NCBI GenBank assembly: GCA_947056845.1
Contig: CAMSCJ010000006.1
Span: 20,396-84,395, forward strand
Direction of reading: 5' to 3'
DNA: 64,000 bases
From: an uncultured Mycoplasmatota bacterium
Lineage (GTDB): Bacteria > Bacillota_I > Bacilli_A > RF39 > UBA660
Shown here: piece by piece, positions 36,256-45,973 of the stretch
Layout: each line of letters starts with the position of its first letter
Position numbering within the stretch: the first letter of the stretch is position 1
Program-made: the position numbers and the translations under genes
The notes under the pieces: model-generated
Seen by the model: the letters and a program-made list of their open reading frames with translations, nothing else
Database searches by the model: none
Told to the model about the DNA's origin: nothing

Positions 36256-36856
36256 GAGTCATGTTATTATACTTGGCTCTTTATTTATAATAATAGGTAT
36301 GATTTTATTAATTTCAAAGTATATAAATAATTATAATTTAAGCAAATTAAATGATAAACGAATAGCAAATTTTTTCAATAATTCTAGTATTAATAATAGA
36401 ATTGTTGAAGATAATCAAGTTAATGTTAATGTTGACAATAATGTTGTTGACAATTATATTGCTGTTTTAGAGATACCAAGTATAAAACTAAAAAAGGGAA
36501 TTTTTTCCAAAGATAATGTAAACAATAATGTTGATAAAAATATACAAATTTTATATGAGTCAACGATGCCTGATGAATTAGGTAATTTTATTTTGGCAGG
36601 ACATTCAGGATCTAGTAATGTTTCATTTTTTAAAAATTTAGATTATCTAAAAAATGGTGATTTAATTTATGTTTATTATAATAACTTTAAGTATATTTAT
36701 AAAGTTGTTGATTCCTATTATGAGATTAAAGATGGTGATATTCAAATTTCTAAAAATTATAAAAAACCAATCATTACATTGACTACTTGTAGTCAAAATG
36801 ATAATGAAAACCAACTTGTCTTAATTGGTGAATTAATAAATAAGGTTATGTATTAG
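36233..36856 (+). CDS. sortase dedicated to the adjacent adhesin
   Basis: A 207-residue membrane sortase: N-terminal span (VIILGSLFIIIGMILLI), catalytic His in LAGHSG (about residue 123) and Cys in TLTTCSQ (about 184). The catalytic Arg normally following in NRLVV-type sequence appears as Gln (NENQLVLIGEL). Class D-like size. It overlaps the adhesin by 23 bases, implying coupled synthesis. A changed arginine together with the VPNTK sorting motif suggests a co-evolved specificity or weakened activity. Confidence 0.82.
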   Translation: MIKKEKNKSHVIILGSLFIIIGMILLISKYINNYNLSKLNDKRIANFFNNSSINNRIVEDNQVNVNVDNNVVDNYIAVLEIPSIKLKKGIFSKDNVNNNVDKNIQILYESTMPDELGNFILAGHSGSSNVSFFKNLDYLKNGDLIYVYYNNFKYIYKVVDSYYEIKDGDIQISKNYKKPIITLTTCSQNDNENQLVLIGELINKVMY

Positions 36857-36869
36857 GGGGTGTATATAA

Positions 36870-38225
36870 ATAATACAAGTTTTAACTGTAACACAAGTTA
36901 AGCAACATTGGTATACTGATATTTATCGAACAGTCATGTGGAATATTGGGAAAGGTATTATGTGGCTATTAGATGGTTTTTTTGGAATCATTAATCAAAT
37001 TTGGCGTTATCAATTTTTTAATAATGAATATGTAAATAAAATTTTTAGTGGTGCAATAATTGTTGCTAGTAGTTGGCTTATATTAAAAGTTGTTATTGAG
37101 ATTATTATGAACTTTATTGTAAAGAATGATGGTAAGGGAAATCCTTTAACTATTTATCGAGGCATTGTTCTTGCTATTGTTATGATGTTTTTAATAACAC
37201 CACTTTTTAATTTTGGGCATAATATGTCAACTGCTTTAACTGATGATGTAATTAAAATATCAGGCTTTAATACGGGAACTAATGTTGAGACAAGTATTTC
37301 AAAAGCGATAGTACGGTCGATGGTATATGATAATGAAACTAAAGATGAAGATATTGAGTATATAGTTAACAATTGGAAAAGTGTAAGTATTAATTCTACT
37401 GATGGTGGTTTTGTAGGAATTGGTGATTGTTATAAATATTCTTTAAATTTCTTTATGTTAATTATTATTGCAATTGTCACAATTTTTCTTTTGTTTTTTG
37501 TTGCTATTCAAATGTCTAAAAGAGTTATGGAAATTGCTCTTTTTAAGATTATAGCACCTTTTTGTTGTACGAGTTTGACAAACAATGGGAAAGCCTTTGA
37601 GACTTGGTGTAAAAGTTCAATTGGTTTATTTCTTGTAATTGCTGTTCAGTTTATATCAATTGGTTTAATGCTTAATATGTTTAATAGTGCTTTTCAAAAT
37701 AACGGAACACTAATAGGTATATTTTTAGTTATAGGGGCTTTATTATTTATTATCAGTACACCTACTATTATTAATAGTTTGTTAGGTCAACAATCAGGCA
37801 TGATGTCTGCTTTTGGTGATATGCAGTCTCTTATGGCTGTTGGACAAGCATCAGCACAGGGGTTAACTTTAGCAAGGGCAGGAGTAACAGGAGCTTTGTC
37901 AACTGGAGCAAAGGTTATAGGAAAAGGTGGACACTTAATTTCGGGAGGTGCAAATAAAATATCTAATTTATTAACAAAAGGAACAACATTAACAAATGAG
38001 CAAACGAATCAAGTAAAAGAATCAATTGCTAATCATAATTCATATAAGGCTCAAGAACAAGTAAATAAATTTATAAATCAAAATAGTAAAGGTAAATATG
38101 GTAATGTTATGCAAATGAATAATTCTGACCCATTTATGTATCCCCATAATTTAAGATATAATCCAATTAGAAATCAATATATTAATAAATCAAACTTAAA
38201 TAATAAAGATAGTGGGGTATTATAA
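36870..38225 (+). CDS. TrbL/VirB6-like polytopic channel protein, ATA start
   Basis: About 451 residues. Roughly seven to eight membrane spans occupy residues 25-290, followed by a Gly/Ala-rich and then Asn/Gln-rich cytoplasmic tail (MMSAFGDMQSLMAVGQA...), the layout of TrbL/VirB6-type inner-membrane components. The first ATG is at 36936, but the frame is open to tandem ATA codons at 36870/36873, correctly spaced after AGGGGGTG. The added 22 residues (QVLTVTQVKQHWYTDIYRTV) read as normal protein. The stop overlaps PrgI. Confidence 0.78.
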   Translation: MIQVLTVTQVKQHWYTDIYRTVMWNIGKGIMWLLDGFFGIINQIWRYQFFNNEYVNKIFSGAIIVASSWLILKVVIEIIMNFIVKNDGKGNPLTIYRGIVLAIVMMFLITPLFNFGHNMSTALTDDVIKISGFNTGTNVETSISKAIVRSMVYDNETKDEDIEYIVNNWKSVSINSTDGGFVGIGDCYKYSLNFFMLIIIAIVTIFLLFFVAIQMSKRVMEIALFKIIAPFCCTSLTNNGKAFETWCKSSIGLFLVIAVQFISIGLMLNMFNSAFQNNGTLIGIFLVIGALLFIISTPTIINSLLGQQSGMMSAFGDMQSLMAVGQASAQGLTLARAGVTGALSTGAKVIGKGGHLISGGANKISNLLTKGTTLTNEQTNQVKESIANHNSYKAQEQVNKFINQNSKGKYGNVMQMNNSDPFMYPHNLRYNPIRNQYINKSNLNNKDSGVL

Positions 38226-38497
38226 TGTATTTAATTCCTAAAAATATTAAGGTAAAAAAAGAAATATTTAAAGGTTTTGGAATAATTGAAATAATTGTTA
38301 TTGCTATTAGTTTTGGTATAGGTTTTTTATTTCAAAATTTATCAAATAAATTTCAGATAAAAATGTTTTTATTTTGTATATTTCCATTAACAACTTTTTT
38401 ACTATTATTACCTTTACCTAATGGTAGTACAGTATTTGTTATTTTTAAGAAATTTTTAAAATATCATTGTAATCAAAAAAAATATAAGTTTAAATAA
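38225..38497 (+). CDS. PrgI family conjugation protein
   Basis: A 90-residue protein with two membrane spans and the family opening YLIPKNIKVKKEIFKGFGIIE. PrgI-type proteins are short membrane components encoded next to VirB4 in Gram-positive type IV secretion operons. Here a cargo block of about 4.5 kb separates it from VirB4, suggesting the block was inserted later. The ATG overlaps the TrbL stop. Confidence 0.8.
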   Translation: MYLIPKNIKVKKEIFKGFGIIEIIVIAISFGIGFLFQNLSNKFQIKMFLFCIFPLTTFLLLLPLPNGSTVFVIFKKFLKYHCNQKKYKFK

Positions 38498-38553
38498 GAT
38501 TGAATATGTGGTATACTGATTTAAGTAATAAATTTGTTGAATGGAGATTGATT

Positions 38554-39222
38554 ATGAAAAAAACATTATTATCAATTTTAATATTTGGAGTTTTAGTTTT
38601 AGGAGTTATAGGTTGTGGAAAAACAAAAGAAAACGATAATTTAAATGATACATATAACAAGATAGCGAAATATTTTGGAAGTGAAAATGTAGATCGTAGT
38701 AATTTGGGAGCATATTCACTTGATGAAGAAAATAATGTTATTTTAGTAATATTAATAGATAATAGTAAAGAAAAACAAGAAGAATTTATAAAAAATGCTA
38801 GTGTCAATTCAAAATATATTAAATTTGAACAAGGTGGTCCTTATTATACTACATCCAGTTTTGATTTTTATATATTAAAACCAGAATTTCATAATGATAT
38901 TAGATTTAATGATTATTATACAGTTGATAATCGTACAATATATTTAGCAGGTAATCTTGGAGAGTTTTATATAAGAAATCAAGACAAAGATATTACTTTA
39001 AAAACTTATCTATCAACCTCATTTCAAACATTTGATGATGGAATAAAACATATTACTGATAAATTGGAATTAAAAGAAACTTTAAGAGATGGTGGAACTA
39101 AAATTTACAAATCAAAAGATAAAGATATTACTATGATAGTATGTGATACTACTAAAAATGATAAAAACATATTTATTGGTGATTATTCTATGGATTACAC
39201 CGATGGGGATTGTAAGAACTAA
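38554..39222 (+). CDS. lipoprotein of unknown function
   Basis: A 222-residue lipoprotein: signal LLSILIFGVLVLGVIGC with lipobox Cys at residue 19 or so. ATG at 38554 follows TGGAG. The exported part (KYFGSENVDRSNLGAYSLDEENN...) has no known domain. A promoter-like TTGAAT...TATACT (38502-38520) precedes it, so the cargo block can be expressed independently of the transfer operon. Confidence 0.6.
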   Translation: MKKTLLSILIFGVLVLGVIGCGKTKENDNLNDTYNKIAKYFGSENVDRSNLGAYSLDEENNVILVILIDNSKEKQEEFIKNASVNSKYIKFEQGGPYYTTSSFDFYILKPEFHNDIRFNDYYTVDNRTIYLAGNLGEFYIRNQDKDITLKTYLSTSFQTFDDGIKHITDKLELKETLRDGGTKIYKSKDKDITMIVCDTTKNDKNIFIGDYSMDYTDGDCKN

Positions 39223-39309
39223 CAAATTACAATAAGAAAGACTCTTGTAATAGATACTAGATAAGTCAAATTAAAGAAATTTTGATAAAATTAATTTAGA
39301 AGAATTGTT

Positions 39310-39561
39310 GTGAGAGTAAATAAGAAAATCAAAAAAATCACATTATACATACTAATATATGGAATAGATTGCGAAAATGAAGTTATTTGTAGAGAGGATA
39401 TGACACTTATAATTATAAATGATGATAATAAATATTATTTGACTAACATTGTTGAATATGCGATGACTTCTTATATTAAAAGTGTTAATGGCAATTCATT
39501 TAAACCGAATTATGATAAACAAATGCGTTATTATGGTGATGGATTTTTAGAGGGGAATTAA
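39310..39561 (+). pseudogene. truncated relative of the 40119 zinc-ribbon membrane protein
   Basis: An 83-residue frame starting GTG. Its EDMTLIIINDDNKYYLTNIVEYAM and YDKQMRYYGDGF match the C-terminal EDDMFFIIFKINNKYYLADIIENIM and YETQREFYGWY of the gene at 40119. The zinc ribbon and membrane span are missing, so this looks like the tail of a lost paralog. A weak TGTTGTGAG precedes the GTG. Confidence 0.5.
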
Positions 39562-39562
39562 T

Positions 39563-40099
39563 ATGAGATGTAGAAGATGTAAAAGTGGCAATTCATATAA
39601 AGCCAATTATTGTTTAAAATGTGGTAAGGAATTTAATCAAGGGGATAAAGATTTAGCAGTAAATACTGGAATTGTGGCTTTAATTAAAAAAGTTAGAGAA
39701 AGTTATGATGATATAACTTTAAGCACTATTACTGGTTCATGGCAATTTAGATTAATATCTATTATAATAGTTCTTAGTATAGGTATATTTGGTATCATTC
39801 AAAATGGTATCCATTTGAAAGTACAAAAAAGTGATAATTACACATATCAATATAACGATAAAGATAAAGAATATTATTTATATACTAAAAGTGATGAAAC
39901 AAAATTAAATCTTTATTCATTAGGTGAAAAAGAGGAAATCAAAGTTGAATATTATGATGGCTCTAATAAATTGATAAATGAAAATACATACGATAATATT
40001 GAAGATGTTGTTTTATTATCAGCTAAAAATAGTAATTATTATTTACTAAAATATAAAAAAGATACTTTAAAAATATATATTTATAAACTAGAAGATTAA
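39563..40099 (+). CDS. zinc-ribbon single-span membrane protein
   Basis: A 178-residue protein. Four cysteines (CRRC at 3-6 and CLKC at about 17-20) form a zinc ribbon at the cytoplasmic N-terminus. One membrane span follows (LISIIIVLSIGIFGIIQN, about 70-90), then a small extracellular domain. Similar topology to its neighbour at 40119. Such ribbon-plus-span proteins are common in Bacillota surface or stress loci, but no function is known. Confidence 0.6.
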   Translation: MRCRRCKSGNSYKANYCLKCGKEFNQGDKDLAVNTGIVALIKKVRESYDDITLSTITGSWQFRLISIIIVLSIGIFGIIQNGIHLKVQKSDNYTYQYNDKDKEYYLYTKSDETKLNLYSLGEKEEIKVEYYDGSNKLINENTYDNIEDVVLLSAKNSNYYLLKYKKDTLKIYIYKLED

Positions 40100-40118
40100 A
40101 GTTATCAGTGAGGTAGAT

Positions 40119-40964
40119 ATGAAAAAATATTATTGTAATAATTGTGGACATTCAAGTCAAGGAAAGATTAAACATAATAAATGTTCAAACTGTGGTGAAA
40201 AATTTAAAAATAAAAGGAAACTTTTTATTGATTATATACTAGATCAAACTAAAGATGATATAAAGGATAATATCAAAAGTGGCATATTTGATAAAATAAA
40301 ATATCTTATACATAAATATTTATATGGTATTGTTTTAAGTGTAACTATAATTGGAATTGTTACCGTTAATGTTGTAATTAAAGATGAGGCAGAAATAGTC
40401 CACGAAAAACCTGAAATATTTAAGGCTACAGTTAAAGAATATAATAGTCCTAATGAGTTATTAAATGATATAGAGATGTATATGAGATCAAGTGATGAAG
40501 AATCAATAAAAAACTTACTATATCAAAATAATTATCCTGATGAAGCAAAAAAATATAATATAAATACTGAGAATAGTAATTTTTTTATTCATGTAAAAAT
40601 AGGTGCTTATGAAAAAAATAAAATTGAAATACATGATAATAAAAATTATATTTATCAATATGAATCTTCAAGCTATTGTAAAAAAGATACAGGTATAGAA
40701 TGTTTAGAATTCTATGATTTAACTGATAGTCCATATGAGATTTTTAGTGTAGAATATATTATTGATTTTGTTGTAGATTCTGATAATAATTCCAATATTA
40801 CTATAGCTGAAGATGATATGTTTTTTATAATTTTTAAAATTAATAATAAATATTATTTAGCAGATATTATAGAAAATATAATGAATCCATATCTTGAGGA
40901 TGTTGATAGCGATGCATCTAAACTTGATTATGAAACCCAAAGAGAATTTTATGGATGGTATTAA
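40119..40964 (+). CDS. zinc-ribbon single-span membrane protein
   Basis: A 281-residue protein with an N-terminal zinc ribbon (CNNCG and CSNCG), a basic linker, one membrane span (GIVLSVTIIGIVTVNVVI, about 68-88) and an exported domain of about 190 residues ending in the module also found at 39310. GAGGTAGATATG gives the start. With 39310 and 39563 it forms a small tandem family. Confidence 0.6.
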   Translation: MKKYYCNNCGHSSQGKIKHNKCSNCGEKFKNKRKLFIDYILDQTKDDIKDNIKSGIFDKIKYLIHKYLYGIVLSVTIIGIVTVNVVIKDEAEIVHEKPEIFKATVKEYNSPNELLNDIEMYMRSSDEESIKNLLYQNNYPDEAKKYNINTENSNFFIHVKIGAYEKNKIEIHDNKNYIYQYESSSYCKKDTGIECLEFYDLTDSPYEIFSVEYIIDFVVDSDNNSNITIAEDDMFFIIFKINNKYYLADIIENIMNPYLEDVDSDASKLDYETQREFYGWY

Positions 40965-41075
40965 AATATGAATAATAGGGATAGTTATTTATAGAAAAAT
41001 ATAGGTTAAAAAATATAAATTGTGTGATATAATTTTGTTGAAATCGATGATGTTCTATCAAGGAGTGATTGTTAT

Positions 41076-41645
41076 ATGAATAAAAAGCATATAATACCAA
41101 TTATTTTAATTATTATTGTTTTAGCTATATTAATTTTTTTTGTTCTAAATAAAGAAAAAGAGTATTCGGATGATGAAAATACGTTATATTCAATAAAATT
41201 TGATAATATAAAATTGCGATTTGAAAGGTATGATTACTCATTAGGTCAAAATCAAATTGTAGGTGTAGAAAAAAGTACAAACAATGGGAAAACATATGAA
41301 CAACTAACGGATGAACCTATCATAGTAAGTATGGAGCCAAGATTTATATTTTTAAACAAACAATTGGGGTTTGCAATCTCGAAGCCAAATTTAACAAAAA
41401 GTAATGATTATATGGGGGTTAAGGTAACACAAGACGGTGGAAAAACATTTGTGAATGGCAAAATTAATTATAATAATCCTAATATTGATATTTTGACTGT
41501 TGAAGAAGTACCTTATTATGATGATGGTTTATTAATGCTACATTGTTCTATTTATCAAATAAAAGATGATCATACTGGTTATGAAGATGTTGACTTAATA
41601 TTTATTAGTAATGATGATGGTTTAAGTTGGAATCTTAATGAATAA
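41076..41645 (+). CDS. membrane-anchored protein with Asp-box-like repeats
   Basis: A 189-residue protein with an N-terminal anchor (IIPIILIIIVLAILIFFVL) and an exported part containing three Asp-box-like turns (STNNGKTY, TQDGGKTF, SNDDGLSW). These BNR turns occur in beta-propellers such as sialidases. The protein is too short for a full propeller and lacks catalytic arginines, so it is probably a binding or structural fragment. AAGGAG precedes the ATG. Confidence 0.55.
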   Translation: MNKKHIIPIILIIIVLAILIFFVLNKEKEYSDDENTLYSIKFDNIKLRFERYDYSLGQNQIVGVEKSTNNGKTYEQLTDEPIIVSMEPRFIFLNKQLGFAISKPNLTKSNDYMGVKVTQDGGKTFVNGKINYNNPNIDILTVEEVPYYDDGLLMLHCSIYQIKDDHTGYEDVDLIFISNDDGLSWNLNE

Positions 41646-41663
41646 CTTTTGTTAGGTGATTAA

Positions 41664-42080
41664 ATGAAAAAGAAAATTTTAGTAACAATTATATTTGTTT
41701 TTATTATTTTTATAGTTGGATATTTTTCTTTAAAATTAATTTCTGATAATAGAAAAGCTAGATTAGAAAAAATAAGACAAAAACGATATGAAGAGATAAG
41801 AAATGACATAAATCAAGAAGTGAAAAGGTATATATATGTTGTAGCACCAAGCTGTCATAAAGATGGCGCAGGTTATATCATTACACATAGAACTTTGGTT
41901 TATAATGGTGGAATGGATAAAGAAAAATTTCTAGATGTTGATAATAAGTCATATTGTAAAGCATCTATTTCAGCTGAATGTGTTGAAGATGGAGAGTGGG
42001 ATTGGGAGGTAATGATTAGTTGTAATGATTATGAGGACAATGGTTATGTGAATTGGGATAAAGGTTTTGATGAAAAATAA
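41664..42080 (+). CDS. small membrane-anchored protein
   Basis: A 138-residue protein: one N-terminal span (LVTIIFVFIIFIVGYFSL), a basic coiled segment, then an exported domain with four cysteines (SCHKDG, SYCKA, AECVED, ISCNDY). Unknown function. It begins 18 bases after the preceding gene and is probably co-transcribed with it. The gap 42,081-42,303 holds a probable -10 (TATAAT near 42275) and nothing else clear. Confidence 0.5.
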   Translation: MKKKILVTIIFVFIIFIVGYFSLKLISDNRKARLEKIRQKRYEEIRNDINQEVKRYIYVVAPSCHKDGAGYIITHRTLVYNGGMDKEKFLDVDNKSYCKASISAECVEDGEWDWEVMISCNDYEDNGYVNWDKGFDEK

Positions 42081-42303
42081 ATTGTAATTTTTAGAATAGA
42101 TATTTGGTCTATTCTTTTTTGTGGATAAGTTGGAATGTATTTTAATAATATTAATCTTATCATTAGTATTTTTTATTAGTAAAAGATCAAATAAATGAAA
42201 AAAATATATAGTTCTGATTTTATTTAATACATTTAATGAAATAAGGACTTTTGGAATAATGACCTATATGATATAATACGGTTGATTAAATGAGGTGTTA
42301 ATA

Positions 42304-43077
42304 GTGAATATTTTTGAAGATTTCATATCAAATTTGACAAGCGAAAAGGTAGCTTTTATATCCGTTTTAGTGACTATATTATTATATTTATTAGGAAAAC
42401 GGAGTGAATTAAAATTAAAAAAACATGAGTTAAAAAAAGACAAATATATGCAATTTATTGAAATTCTGAAACAATCATATTTAAAGAATGGTGAAATAAA
42501 AATGGATGATTGTATAAGAGAACGCTTTTTTGATTTTGGTTCTACAATATTGGTTTATGGTTCAAGAAAAATGTATAAAAAGTATTGTTTCTTTAGAGAA
42601 TCTAGTAGCGATTATATTAAAAAGACTAAATTTTATTATTCGGGATTATCTCTATTTTTAGTTGCAGACTTATTAAATCAAATTAGAAAAGAAGTTGGGT
42701 TAAATGAATTTGAGTTAGAATTAGGTTATGATTCAATATCATTTTATACCAATGAAATTTTTTTTAATCCATATAGTAGTTTAAATTGGTATAAAGGGAA
42801 GATTTCAGTATTTTTAATAAAGTTTGAATTATTTTTAACTAAAATGATAACTCTTGTTCCAATAAAAATTGTATTCATGTTCTTAATGTTACCATTTAAA
42901 ATGATTTTTTTAATATTACGGGTTACCAATTTTATAATTGTTGGCAAAATAGCAATTAAGATTAGGGATAGAATGAAAAAAATAAAGTTAAAAAGGCAAA
43001 ATAAAAAAAATTCAAAAAATATAAGGAGGCGTGATTATTCGCAGAAAAAAAATAAAATTAAACGGAAAAAATTATAA
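42304..43077 (+). CDS. membrane protein of unknown function
   Basis: A 257-residue protein: an N-terminal span (KVAFISVLVTILLYLLG), a soluble middle, hydrophobic stretches near 180-220 (IKIVFMFLMLPFKMIFLIL) and a strongly basic tail. GTG at 42304 follows GAGGTG. Its end overlaps the next gene by about 40 bases and contains that gene's ribosome site. The topology resembles phage-type membrane proteins with a cytoplasmic middle, but no family is recognised. Confidence 0.5.
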   Translation: MNIFEDFISNLTSEKVAFISVLVTILLYLLGKRSELKLKKHELKKDKYMQFIEILKQSYLKNGEIKMDDCIRERFFDFGSTILVYGSRKMYKKYCFFRESSSDYIKKTKFYYSGLSLFLVADLLNQIRKEVGLNEFELELGYDSISFYTNEIFFNPYSSLNWYKGKISVFLIKFELFLTKMITLVPIKIVFMFLMLPFKMIFLILRVTNFIIVGKIAIKIRDRMKKIKLKRQNKKNSKNIRRRDYSQKKNKIKRKKL

Positions 43078-43390
43078 TATAGGTGTTTATACATATCATA
43101 ATAATCGAATAAGGTTGAGATATGAAAATAATGTAGAGTGCCATGATATTACTTTAAATCTTAATGACATTTATCTTGATAAAGGTAAGGTTGTTTTAGA
43201 TCCATATATTATAAAAAATGGGCTTATGAAAGTATTAAAGAAAACAAGAATTATAAAAGAAATAAGTAATACTATTAATTATAATTATGTAGATGTTCCT
43301 GTTGCTATTTTAAATATGGGAATTCTAAGAACTTATGATTATGATGGTGTTAATAGACATTTAGAAAGGGTTGCTAAAAATGAAGAATAG
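43037..43390 (+). CDS. DUF4313-like ICE protein, possible ATT start
   Basis: About 117 residues. The sequence NRIRLRYENNVECHDITLNLNDIYLDKG followed by a variable middle and PVAILNM fits the ICE-borne DUF4313 pattern. AAGGAGG (43023-43029) is seven bases before ATT at 43037; a GTG at 43031 is only one base from the ribosome site. Thus ATT is the better-placed start. It is located directly ahead of the VirB4 pair. Confidence 0.5.
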   Translation: MRRKKIKLNGKNYNIGVYTYHNNRIRLRYENNVECHDITLNLNDIYLDKGKVVLDPYIIKNGLMKVLKKTRIIKEISNTINYNYVDVPVAILNMGILRTYDYDGVNRHLERVAKNEE

Positions 43391-43616
43391 ATTAAAATTA
43401 TATAATTCTATTGTTTATACATATCTTGAATCAAAAGATAAAGCTAAATTTAGAAAAATTGCTTTTAAAAACAAGAAGTCGGTTTCTGAATTTAATCGTT
43501 ATTTAATTCATTTAATTATTAAGTTAGATGAACTTAAAAGAATAAAAAAGCAAAAAGAAATTACTGATTCCGATATAGCAGGTTTATTTTCTGAACTTGG
43601 GAGGATTATTTTATAA
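43380..43616 (+). CDS. small helical protein upstream of VirB4
   Basis: A 78-residue basic helical protein of unknown family. ATG at 43380 follows AGAAAGGG. It overlaps the genes on both sides and its end contains the GGGAGG site used by VirB4, so the three genes are coupled. Its position matches that of short T4SS accessory proteins, but no signature is visible. Confidence 0.5.
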   Translation: MKNRLKLYNSIVYTYLESKDKAKFRKIAFKNKKSVSEFNRYLIHLIIKLDELKRIKKQKEITDSDIAGLFSELGRIIL

Positions 43617-45973
43617 TAAGAAAAAATACTAAAACAAAAAACAAAACTATGTTAGATTTTATTCCCTTTAATGATGTATGGAACAATTATGTTTTTTTAG
43701 ATAATAATAAAATAATTGGTGGTATTAAGATAGAATCGATTAATCTTTCACTTTTGTTTGATGAAGAACAACAAGTAAAGGTTAGTCAATTAAAAAAAGT
43801 ATTAAATTCTATTGATTATAAAATAAAAATATTTTGTATCGATAAACCGATTAATCTTGAAAATAATTTAAATATTTTAGGAACAAAAATTAAAAATGAA
43901 AGTAATAATTATAAATTAAAATTATTAGAGGAAGATTACGAATATTTAAATAATTTTCATAATCAAAAGTCAGTTGTAACTCGTGAATTTTATCTTATTA
44001 TTGAAGAAGAATCTACGAACGAAACATTACTAAATCAAAAAATTAATGATTTAGTTCAAGAGTTTTCTTCTATAGGAATGAGTGCTAAAAAGATTTTAAG
44101 TGAAGAGTGGAGGGACTTATTATATATAATTTTAAATCCTGTTTCTTCGCTTAATATTTTTAAAAACAATGCTACTACTATAAATTGCTCGTTTAAAGAG
44201 AGAATCGCTCCGAGTGGGCTTAAAATTAATGAAAAAGACCTAATTTTAAGTGATGCATATATAAGCATAATAACACTTATTTCTTATCCATCGATCGTAG
44301 ATGTTGGTTGGCTTGGTGCTGTTGCAAATATTAATCATACTCGTATGGTTATGACTATTAGTCCTACAGATACAATAGAAATTAGTAATACAATTAAAAA
44401 AAGTATGTCCGAATTAAAAGCTAAAATGATAAATATTAATGATTATAACGATCAAATACATTTTAATAATCAAATGCAAGACTTAGTACAATTAGCAAAT
44501 CGTATTGATCGTGAGCATGAAAAATTTTCACTATTAACAGTTAATTTTTTATGTTATGGTGAGTCAAAAGAAGAAATGGAAAAAGCAAAAAAAGAACTAA
44601 AGGCAACATTATCAGCTTATGGTTTAAATGGAGCTGATTTAATGTTTGAGCAAGAAAGGTCTTTAAAAATGTGTTTGCCTACTATGTACTCTGATTTAGA
44701 GAAACAATATGGTCTTTCAATCCCTATGATGACTACTGCATCTACTTTCCCTTTTATATTTCAAAATTTACAGGATGATGGTGATGCTATTATGCTTGGA
44801 AATGATTCTCTTGGTGGTCTTTTGTTTTTCGATTTGTGGAAAAGAAGTAATAAGAGGAATAATAGTAATGCTGTCATTGTTGGTAAAAGTGGTAGTGGCA
44901 AATCAACTTTAATAAAAAAATTAATTAGAGGTACTTGGTGTCGTGGCTCTAAAGTTATTATCATAGATCCTGAACGTGAGTATCGTGATTTATGTAGTAA
45001 TGTTGGTGGTTGTTGGATTGATTGTGGTACAGGTATTTCAGGAATTATTAATCCGTTAGAAATTAGAAAAGGTAATTTTGAGGATTCTGATTCTAAAATT
45101 AATAGTAATGATTTATCAAGACATTTTCAAACATTTAGAACATTTATAAAATATTATTTACAAGATTTAAATGCCTATGAACTTACAAAAATAGAGGAAA
45201 TTTTGATTGATGTTTATAAAGATAAAGGCATTGATTTTGATACTGATTTATCTAAATTAACGAGTAAGGATTATCCTATTATGCAGGATTTGTATAATAA
45301 AACTAAAGATACATTAAATAGAGCAAAGCATAATAAAGAGGCTCAAAATGTTGTTGAGTCATTAGAAAAAATTTGTTCTATGTTAAAGAGAGCAACACTA
45401 GGTGCTGATGCTAAAATATTTAATGGAACATCATCTATTCGTGTCAATGAAAATACTGATTTTATTGTATTAGATATTCATAGTTTAGTTGATTCTGATG
45501 ATACAATTTTAAAAACACAATTTTTTAATATTTTTTCATGGTGTTGGAATGAAATAAGTAAAAATCGTGATGAGCAAGTAATTCTTGTTTGTGATGAGGC
45601 ACATTTACTTATTGATCCGAGTAATCCTGATGGAGCTGATTTTTTAAAAAAATGTACTAAAAGAGCTAGAAAATATAATTGTGGTGTATGGACTATTTCA
45701 CAAAATTTTATTGATTATACTGCTAACAATTTAGAAAGATATGGACAGGTTATTATTGATAATAGTTCATATCTTTTTGTTATGGAGCAGGGAATAAAAG
45801 AAATAGAATCAGTTAAAAAAATGATGAATTTAAGTGAATCAGAAACACAATTTTTAACTACTGCATCTAAAGGACAGGGATTATTTGTTATAGGGCAAGA
45901 TACAAGAATACCTATTCAAATTCAATTGCGACAAGAAGAAAAAGATTTGTTTGGTACAGCAGGGGGTAGATAG
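43613..45973 (+). CDS. virB4: VirB4/TraE-type conjugation ATPase, ATA start
   Basis: About 786 residues. Walker A VGKSGSGKSTLIK (about residue 422), Walker B region LVCDEAHLLID, and the ARKYNCGVWTISQN block are typical of VirB4, the ATPase that powers the transfer channel. The first ATG (43649) would cut into the family's conserved N-terminus (KNKTMLDFIPFNDV). The frame continues to ATA at 43613, eight bases after GGGAGG and overlapping the previous stop codon. Confidence 0.9.
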   Translation: MIRKNTKTKNKTMLDFIPFNDVWNNYVFLDNNKIIGGIKIESINLSLLFDEEQQVKVSQLKKVLNSIDYKIKIFCIDKPINLENNLNILGTKIKNESNNYKLKLLEEDYEYLNNFHNQKSVVTREFYLIIEEESTNETLLNQKINDLVQEFSSIGMSAKKILSEEWRDLLYIILNPVSSLNIFKNNATTINCSFKERIAPSGLKINEKDLILSDAYISIITLISYPSIVDVGWLGAVANINHTRMVMTISPTDTIEISNTIKKSMSELKAKMININDYNDQIHFNNQMQDLVQLANRIDREHEKFSLLTVNFLCYGESKEEMEKAKKELKATLSAYGLNGADLMFEQERSLKMCLPTMYSDLEKQYGLSIPMMTTASTFPFIFQNLQDDGDAIMLGNDSLGGLLFFDLWKRSNKRNNSNAVIVGKSGSGKSTLIKKLIRGTWCRGSKVIIIDPEREYRDLCSNVGGCWIDCGTGISGIINPLEIRKGNFEDSDSKINSNDLSRHFQTFRTFIKYYLQDLNAYELTKIEEILIDVYKDKGIDFDTDLSKLTSKDYPIMQDLYNKTKDTLNRAKHNKEAQNVVESLEKICSMLKRATLGADAKIFNGTSSIRVNENTDFIVLDIHSLVDSDDTILKTQFFNIFSWCWNEISKNRDEQVILVCDEAHLLIDPSNPDGADFLKKCTKRARKYNCGVWTISQNFIDYTANNLERYGQVIIDNSSYLFVMEQGIKEIESVKKMMNLSESETQFLTTASKGQGLFVIGQDTRIPIQIQLRQEEKDLFGTAGGR

